Source: Laccaria trichodermophora (lineage: Eukaryota; Basidiomycota; Agaricomycetes; Agaricales; Hydnangiaceae). From it: a stretch of 64,000 bases of DNA. Under the pieces are notes generated by a model, which saw only the letters and a list, made by a program, of their open reading frames with translations, was not told the origin of the DNA and did not search any database. The translations under genes and the position numbers were made by a program. This document shows, piece by piece, positions 58,701 to 64,000 of this stretch; position 1 is the stretch's first letter, and the number at the start of each line of letters is the position of its first letter. The DNA is taken from NCBI GenBank assembly GCA_018417955.1, contig JACTVC010000020.1, positions 186,001 to 250,000 on the forward strand. The letters are read 5' to 3'.

Positions 58701-59890
58701 TTGACCGTGAATGTATCAAGCAGTATCTCGAGGCGTCACCTGAAGAACAGGTACATTTTGTCACTCGTCGACTATGTACCCTATCTCTGACTGAAAAAAC
58801 AGCCTGCGTGTCCTGTATGCCATCTCCCACTCACAATCGACTTGGAAGCGCCAGCCCTTGAACTCGAAGAGAACCTTCCTAACGCACGCCAAGGCATCCT
58901 TGGACGCCTGAATCTCGAAACTTGGCGGTCTTCCTCGAAGATTGAGGCCTTGGTCGAAGAATTGAGCAACTTGCGAATGCAAGACGCCACGACCAAGAGC
59001 ATCGTTTTCAGCCAATTCGTCAACTTTTTGGACCTAATCGCGTTTAGGTTGCAAAAGGCTGGGTTTACCGTACGCCACTTTCATAGGCTGCTCCACTTTC
59101 GCTCATCTTTCCTGGATACAGCTCTGCCGTCTGGAAGGTACCATGTCTCCTCAAGCGCGCGATGCAACAATTAAACACTTTAGTATGTTCCTTGCTCGTT
59201 ACATATATCTTTGTTTAAGCTGATGTCCCCAGTGAATAATGTCGATGTTACTGTATTTCTGGTCAGTTTGAAGGCAGGAGGTGTTGCTTTGAACTTGACC
59301 GAGGCGTCTCGCGTGTACCTTATGGACAGTTGGTGGAATCCCGCGGTGCGTTTACTTGCAGATCCACAATCAGTTCACGTCTAATGTCTTATTTTTTAGG
59401 TCGAATATCGTGAGCATACGCCTTTTTTAATCTAGAACTCGATACTCATATGATCACAGAGGCGATGGATCGAATTCATCGCCTCGGACAACGTCGTCCA
59501 GTCCAAGCCATCAAGCTTGTTGTCGAAGACAGCATCGAAAGCCGTATAGTGCAGGTAAGCATTTGCCGCCCTACTTTGGTCTTGAGCATCAACGATGATG
59601 CTGCCTACAGCTTCAAGAAAAGAAGAGCGCCATGGTAGATGCAACCTTGTCCACTGATGAGTCGGTAAGTTCAAGATCACATTTACGTCGATCTCAAACA
59701 CCACTTAACGACTAACGATCTCCAGGCTATGGGCAGGCTTACTCCAGAAGATGTAAGTGCATCACATCTTCGTTGTGATTCGCACATTTCTAACCCCTGC
59801 GCCATAGCTTGGATTCTTGTTTAGAGTAAGTCCCCTGAGCTCCAAAATCGCTTCACTGCATGGGCCTAATTCCTTGTTACTTAGTTATGA
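55758..59890 (+). CDS. RAD16: RAD16-type SNF2 ATPase with RING finger (global-genome repair)
   Basis: Starts [21 protein letters not shown] long acidic/basic N-terminal region follows ([40 protein letters not shown]). The SNF2 core has [34 protein letters not shown] (Walker A, split by an 11-nt exon), [58 protein letters not shown], then the Cys cluster [17 protein letters not shown] and [18 protein letters not shown]. The RING insert is [18 protein letters not shown] through CVKQYL-type text to CPVCHLPL. The C-terminal helicase lobe has [50 protein letters not shown] and [19 protein letters not shown]. It ends LTPEDLGFLFRL at 59890 after a last intron. In yeast Rad7-Rad16 scans for UV damage in silent DNA. 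Confidence 0.94.
57080..57090 (+). other. 11-nt micro-exon of RAD16 encoding DEMG
   Basis: GATGAGATGGG lies between acceptor GCTCGTAG (ending 57079) and donor GTGAGG (from 57091). Joined to A ATG GGC AAA ACG after a 60-bp intron it gives LADEMGMGKT, the Walker A motif. The upstream intron is 59 bp (57021-57079). Confidence 0.9.
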
Positions 59891-60096
59891 AGGCTGTATG
59901 TCCGGAGTATGTTTTTTGAATAGGGCTAACGTCAGTGGTGATGCGTAGTTGTACTAGTGAATTATCTGATAAGATACATATGTACTGTAGCATATGATAA
60001 TTGCAATGGCCGGGTTCGTTATTTACCGCCACCACCCCTCTTCAAGGATATTTATCCAACGAAGGTCCTCCGCCGTGTCATCCATTTCAAACTACC

Positions 60097-62475
60097 ATGG
60101 CTTCGAAGACCTTCAAAGAGTACACCTTGGATGAGATAGCTCTAGTTCGTCGTTACGTTCGCCTAAACATAACCAGCCCCTAACGCCCTTCCAGCACAAC
60201 AAGGAAGGCGATGTTGTTAGTATTTAGAATTTGGAGTCAGTTCGAAGCTCACTGAGGACCTCATCTTAGTGGATTATCATAGACTCGAAGGTGTATGACG
60301 TATCCAAATTTGCCAACTTGCATCCCGGTGGTCCGAACGTGCTTTTCGCGGATGGTGTTGGTACATCGCTTTCGCTTTACTGTGCATCACGCCGTTCTAA
60401 TTCCCTCTTGCAGCTGGAAAGGACTCCACGCAAGTGTTCTTTGGGCTTCACCGCCACGAGGTGCTCCTTAAGCCTCAATATGCTCGGCTTCAAATCGGCA
60501 AAGTGCAAGGCCAGGAAGAAACTATCAAAGCACCCCAACCTGGAGAACTTAGCAGAGTCCCTTACGCTGAGCCAACATGGCTGACCAGCGGCTATTATAG
60601 TCCCTACTATTCTGAGAACCATAGGAAGTTCCAAACGGCCGTACGCACGTTCTTCACCACCGTTGTGCAACCCGAAGCAGTCAAATGCGAAGATAGCGGC
60701 AAGCGGATACCTCAAGAGGTGGTAGATAAGATGAGGTGACTGCCTACTTTACAAAAAAACCTCTCGACACCCTCTCAAAAACCCCACAAGCGAAACTAAT
60801 ATTATCGCAATGCGTCTGGGACCAGGAAAACATCTCCAGGGCCGTAGCTTGATGGGTGGAATTGTAAAACCAGAGGAATTCGACTACTTTCACGAGGTAC
60901 ATCTTGTTGTTTGATATCGGGTTCTCTTGCTCACCTCTACCCAGTCCATCATTCACGCCGAGTTGGCACGCGTCAGCAGCAGAGCTGTCGTAGACGGATT
61001 GCTGGCCGGTCTTGTAATCGGTCTCCCGCCCATCTTGAATTACGGTTCACCAGAACTCCAAGCCAAAGTTGTACCCGATGTATGATGCCTCCCTCTTCAG
61101 TGGTGACGAACCTGGTGGGCTCATTTAGATGTACAGGCACTGGCAGGGAAGAAGTACATTGCATTGGCAATCAGCGAAGCTTTTGCTGGAAGTGATGTTG
61201 GCGGGCTTCAAACGACTGCTGTCCGCGATGGAGACCACTGGGTCGTGACTGGCACGAAAAAGTATAGCAATGCCTTCTCATAGCACGCCTTTACTCAAGT
61301 CGGAACAGATGGATTACTAACGGAACTTTTGCCGACTACTTCACAACTGGGTGTAAAACGGACGTCAGTCAACCGTTTCATTTCTTTTCATATCTGAGAT
61401 TTCTGAATGCCCATTCAGACTGGATTTACGGTTATCCTTATTGAGCGTGGACCAGGCGTGTCAACGAAACAAATCAAAACTGCATACTCCTCCGTTGCCG
61501 GAACAGCATATGTTACCTTTGACAAGGTTAGCCCCCCCCCTGTTTTGCGTTTCTCTAACTCGGTAGAAACGCACATCTTTCAGGTACGTGTCCCAGTGGG
61601 AAACACTCTGGGCAAGGTTGGAGCCGGAATGTCTGTCATCCTCAGCAATTTCAACCATGAACGTTGGATGGTTTGCGCTACCTCGCTTTCTGCCCAGCGT
61701 CTGATCGTTGAAGAGTGCCTGAAGTGAGTTAGCTCTATCGTAACTCATTCGCCTCATGCTTATACAATCTATTCTTCCTTCAAAGATGGTCAACGCAACG
61801 TATTGTGTTTGGAAAGCCTTTGACGTCCCTCGCTGTGATCAGATCGAAGCTGGCCGCCATGATCTCCCGAGTGGAAGGCTGTCAGAATTGGTTTGAATCC
61901 ATCACACATCAAATGAACAATGTCTGCATGACTGGATTTTGTTAATCGTATCGACAATGCTGATAGACCCATGTATAGATGACCTACAGTCAACAGTCTG
62001 ACAAACTTGCAGGTCCCATCGGCTTACTCAAACAGTGGGTCCCTTTCTCTTTGTTCTTTCGTGAAGCTCATCATTAACCTTTATCCAGGTACATATCAAG
62101 ATCAGGACGCGAAACGGCAGAAGGTGACCGCCATCCCTCGATTTTCCGAGCGGCGCCATGATTCTCACATAAAATCCTGTAGATGCCACTCAAGTATTTG
62201 GCGGCCGAGCATTGACGGTTACTGGGATGGGTAAACTGGTTGAAAACGTATGTACCACATTTTCCTTGATTGACCCATATAGTGCTGAACTCATTAATGC
62301 CCAATAGTATCACAGAACCTCGGGTTTCGACGCCAGTAAGACCCACTTCATTGTTTTCTTTTTATCGCGTATTGATCGTATGTTACATCCAGTCCTTGCT
62401 GGTGCCGAGGATGTGTTGGGAGATTTGGGTGTGCGGCAAGCACTGAAAAAGATGCCTCGCGATACACGGTTATAA
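60097..62475 (+). CDS. Acyl-CoA dehydrogenase with N-terminal cytochrome b5 domain
   Basis: Starts MASKTFKEYTLDEIAL. A 21-nt micro-exon (60195-60215) gives HNKEGDV and the b5 domain continues WIIIDSKVYDVSKFANLHPG (heme His in HPGG) and GKDSTQVFFGLHRHEVL (second heme His). After a linker (VPYAEPTWLTSGYYSPYYSE) the dehydrogenase part has SIIHAELARVSSRAVVDGLL, IALAISEAFAGSDVGGLQTT, WVVTGTKKWITNGTFADYF, GFTVILIERGPGV, VILSNFNHERWMVCATSL, STQRIVFGKPLTSLAVIRSK, EDATQVFGGRALTVTGMGK and ILAGAEDVLGDLGVRQAL, ending KKMPRDTRL. At least twelve short introns. All flavin- and substrate-binding blocks appear. Such fusions occur in fungi; the b5 domain may pass electrons from the flavin to another acceptor than ETF. 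Confidence 0.92.
60195..60215 (+). other. 21-nt micro-exon of the cytochrome b5-acyl-CoA dehydrogenase gene
   Basis: Seven codons (HNKEGDV) lie between acceptor CTTCCAG and donor GTTAGT. They restore the b5 start ...EIAL-HNKEGDV-WIIID. Confidence 0.78.
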
Positions 62476-62605
62476 ATTGGTTACCCCTTTCGCCTACATA
62501 CATGATATCAAGTGGATTCACGTCCAGCAAAATTTGTCCACACTTCTCACTTATGTACAACATACTTGGATATGTGTCCATCAAACCTGGGAGTCCTAAG
62601 GAAGT

Positions 62606-63330
62606 CTATGAAGCCATCACCAGAGAAACCACAAACGTGACGATCCCACTTATCACGACCCCAGCCGCTCCTCGTACGCCTGCTTTCGCCCCGCTGGTCT
62701 GGCTCGATGACGGCGATGGTATACTGGTGGACAGACTCGTGACTGTGATTTGTGAGGATGGGGTTGTGACGGGAGAGGACAACGTCGCAGTCAATGATGT
62801 GATGACTGTCTGCTGTATGATGCTCGATGACGAAGTAGATGATGATGATCCAGGAAAAGTGAGCTCGGGAAGGGTAACCCCATTTGCAGCACACAGTTGG
62901 ACAATTGCTGCAGGTAAAAGATTTATGGTTTCCCTCAATTAAAATGCACATTTAATACGCACCATCTAATTCTTTCTGTTCCTGCGTGTAATCCGTCGTA
63001 TTCGTCGCTGTTCCGACGCACACGAAACAATCGTATATGCCCGTTTCGAAAGTGGTCGTGCAATAACATTGGGACGGCGTGCAGCCCTACGAGATAGGTC
63101 GTTAGAACCTAGTGATATGTGAATTCTAATCGCATTGTACTTACAGACTCTAGCACAGTATTGACCGGGTCACATACTGATTCGCATTGGCTGGGGACGC
63201 TGGGTACTGTGGAGGTCTGCCGTGCCTCCAAACTTGGGATGCGAAGGGCGAGATCACTTTGTTTAGCGATGGCCAGATGGTAACATCCAAGCAAAGGGTA
63301 GAAGAGCGAGATCCATTGCAACATATGCAT
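62606..63330 (-). CDS. Secreted Cys-containing, Ser/Thr-rich, probably GPI-anchored protein
   Basis: Three exons. Exon 1 starts MHMLQWISLFYPLLGCYHLA, a signal peptide; a second ATG two codons on is possible. It continues with ARQTSTVPSVPSQCESVCDP. Exon 2 adds GCTPSQCYCTTTFETG, IYDCFVCVG and a short linker ending QEQKELDG. Exon 3 adds AIVQLCAANGVTLPEL, a Ser/Thr-rich stalk (SSSSTSSSSIIQQTVITSL) and a hydrophobic C-terminus (GAAGVVISGIVTFVVSLVMA) ending at 62606 with small residues upstream that fit a GPI omega site. The even set of Cys in the N-terminal half suggests disulfides. The family is common in mushrooms with unknown role at the cell surface. It converges on the acyl-CoA dehydrogenase with 130 bp between stops. 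Confidence 0.78.
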
Positions 63331-64000
63331 GTTGAAGAATGTCTATACTCGTTTTCAAGGTCAAAATGGATAGTACCGGTCAGTACGTCAGTGCGGCGAG
63401 GAAGAAAGCACAGCACATGGCGGCCACGGAACGCCTGCACCAAATTTAACCGTGATGCATTGATGCATAGCGCCGGATGAGAAAGAATTTGGATGCGAGT
63501 CCCCCTTGCATACGAGATGGGAACACCGGCGGAACAAAAATATTAAGAAAACCCTGGAAAAGTGGGCAAGCTCGCACGGAGCGTTCAAAGAGTTTGCAAA
63601 GCTTACGAAACCGGGAGCAATCAAGGAGCAATCCAGTTTCAACTTTCACAGCGGAACAAAAATAAGATGAAAACCCTGGCCTTGCCCTGGCCCAAAAAGT
63701 GCACATCTTTGCTTCTGAACACCCTTAGAATGACCTAATTTTATTCTCATTGCTGCCCACGTCCTTTGAATTGAAACAACATGCATAATTACCGCTGTTC
63801 TGTCATCTTCGCTTGTCGGATTTAACCAGAAAAGAGAGAAACACTCAGCTGGGATGTAATTGGGCATATAATTAGACCAACAAAATACGACCACCAGTTG
63901 AGCAGGCTATCTTCTTGGAGTCGGACCGATGACATTGTTGAGCACAGGACACGAACACAGAACTGGCATGTAAATTTTTTTGTTGATTACCTCTCATTCT
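63331..64000. other. Right-edge intergenic region (upstream of the secreted protein)
   Basis: Promoter of the minus-strand secreted-protein gene and flanking DNA. Apart from the direct repeat below I see no gene; the ORF fragments on both strands have no motif. Confidence 0.4.
63529..63679. repeat. Imperfect 29-bp direct repeat
   Basis: Copy 1 (63529-63557) and copy 2 (63651-63679) both read GCGGAACAAAAATA, then seven differing bases (TTAAGAA / AGATGAA), then AACCCTGG. They lie 93 bp apart in the same direction. No coding sequence overlaps them. Confidence 0.8.

Overview
This window reads as nuclear DNA of a filamentous basidiomycete, most likely an Agaricomycete. Genes are dense on both strands and almost every one is cut by many short GT-AG introns of about 50-60 bp with CTRAY-like branch points. 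There are polyglutamine tracts, the housekeeping proteins are typical of fungi, and I see no bacterial-type operons. I found no transposon, rRNA, CRISPR array or tRNA that I could support. All gene models were spliced by hand from donor/acceptor sites and known family motifs, so exact exon edges are predictions.

Layout, left to right: a 5'-truncated PPR-like protein (+); the meiotic AAA+ ATPase PCH2/TRIP13 (-) divergent from cytosolic/mitochondrial valyl-tRNA synthetase (+); a diacylglycerol-lipase-type class 3 lipase (-) divergent from mitochondrial Xaa-Pro aminopeptidase ICP55 (+); a doubtful orphan ORF pair (-) and a single-pass membrane protein (+); an APC-family amino-acid permease (-) and eIF5B (-), the latter divergent from ARL2 (+); a 2.3 kb gap; a cyclopropane-fatty-acid-synthase-like methyltransferase (+); a kinesin-3 motor (-) and IMP3 (-), the latter divergent from a LIM-binding-domain regulator (+); a PNUTS/Ppn1-like protein (-) divergent from an HMG-box protein (+); a decayed partial copy of a WW gene, then the intact WWM1-like WW gene (+); a RecQ helicase (-); a second, Q-rich WW protein (+); a RAD16-type SNF2/RING repair ATPase (+); a cytochrome b5-acyl-CoA dehydrogenase fusion (+); and a secreted, probably GPI-anchored Ser/Thr-rich protein (-).

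Functional themes are mixed, as expected for a eukaryotic chromosome arm: translation and ribosome assembly (VAS1, eIF5B, IMP3), DNA repair and meiosis (PCH2, RecQ, RAD16), lipid metabolism (lipase, CFA synthase, acyl-CoA dehydrogenase), cytoskeleton and trafficking (kinesin-3, ARL2), and nuclear regulation (LIM-binding protein, PNUTS, HMG).

The most striking feature is structural. At least twelve micro-exons of 7-21 nt lie in nine different genes, and many encode or split the catalytic signature of the protein: the kinesin P-loop is spread over three consecutive micro-exons, RAD16 DEMG-MGKT, the ICP55 metal-ligand Asp, and the Trp of ARL2 WDVGGQ. Two unrelated WW genes share a 12-nt, phase-2 micro-exon at the same place in the WW fold. 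Other points of note are dual in-frame starts on valyl-tRNA synthetase, a probable frameshift in a C-run of the LIM-binding gene, a WW pseudogene fragment with an in-frame stop, and three divergent promoters of only 106-133 bp.
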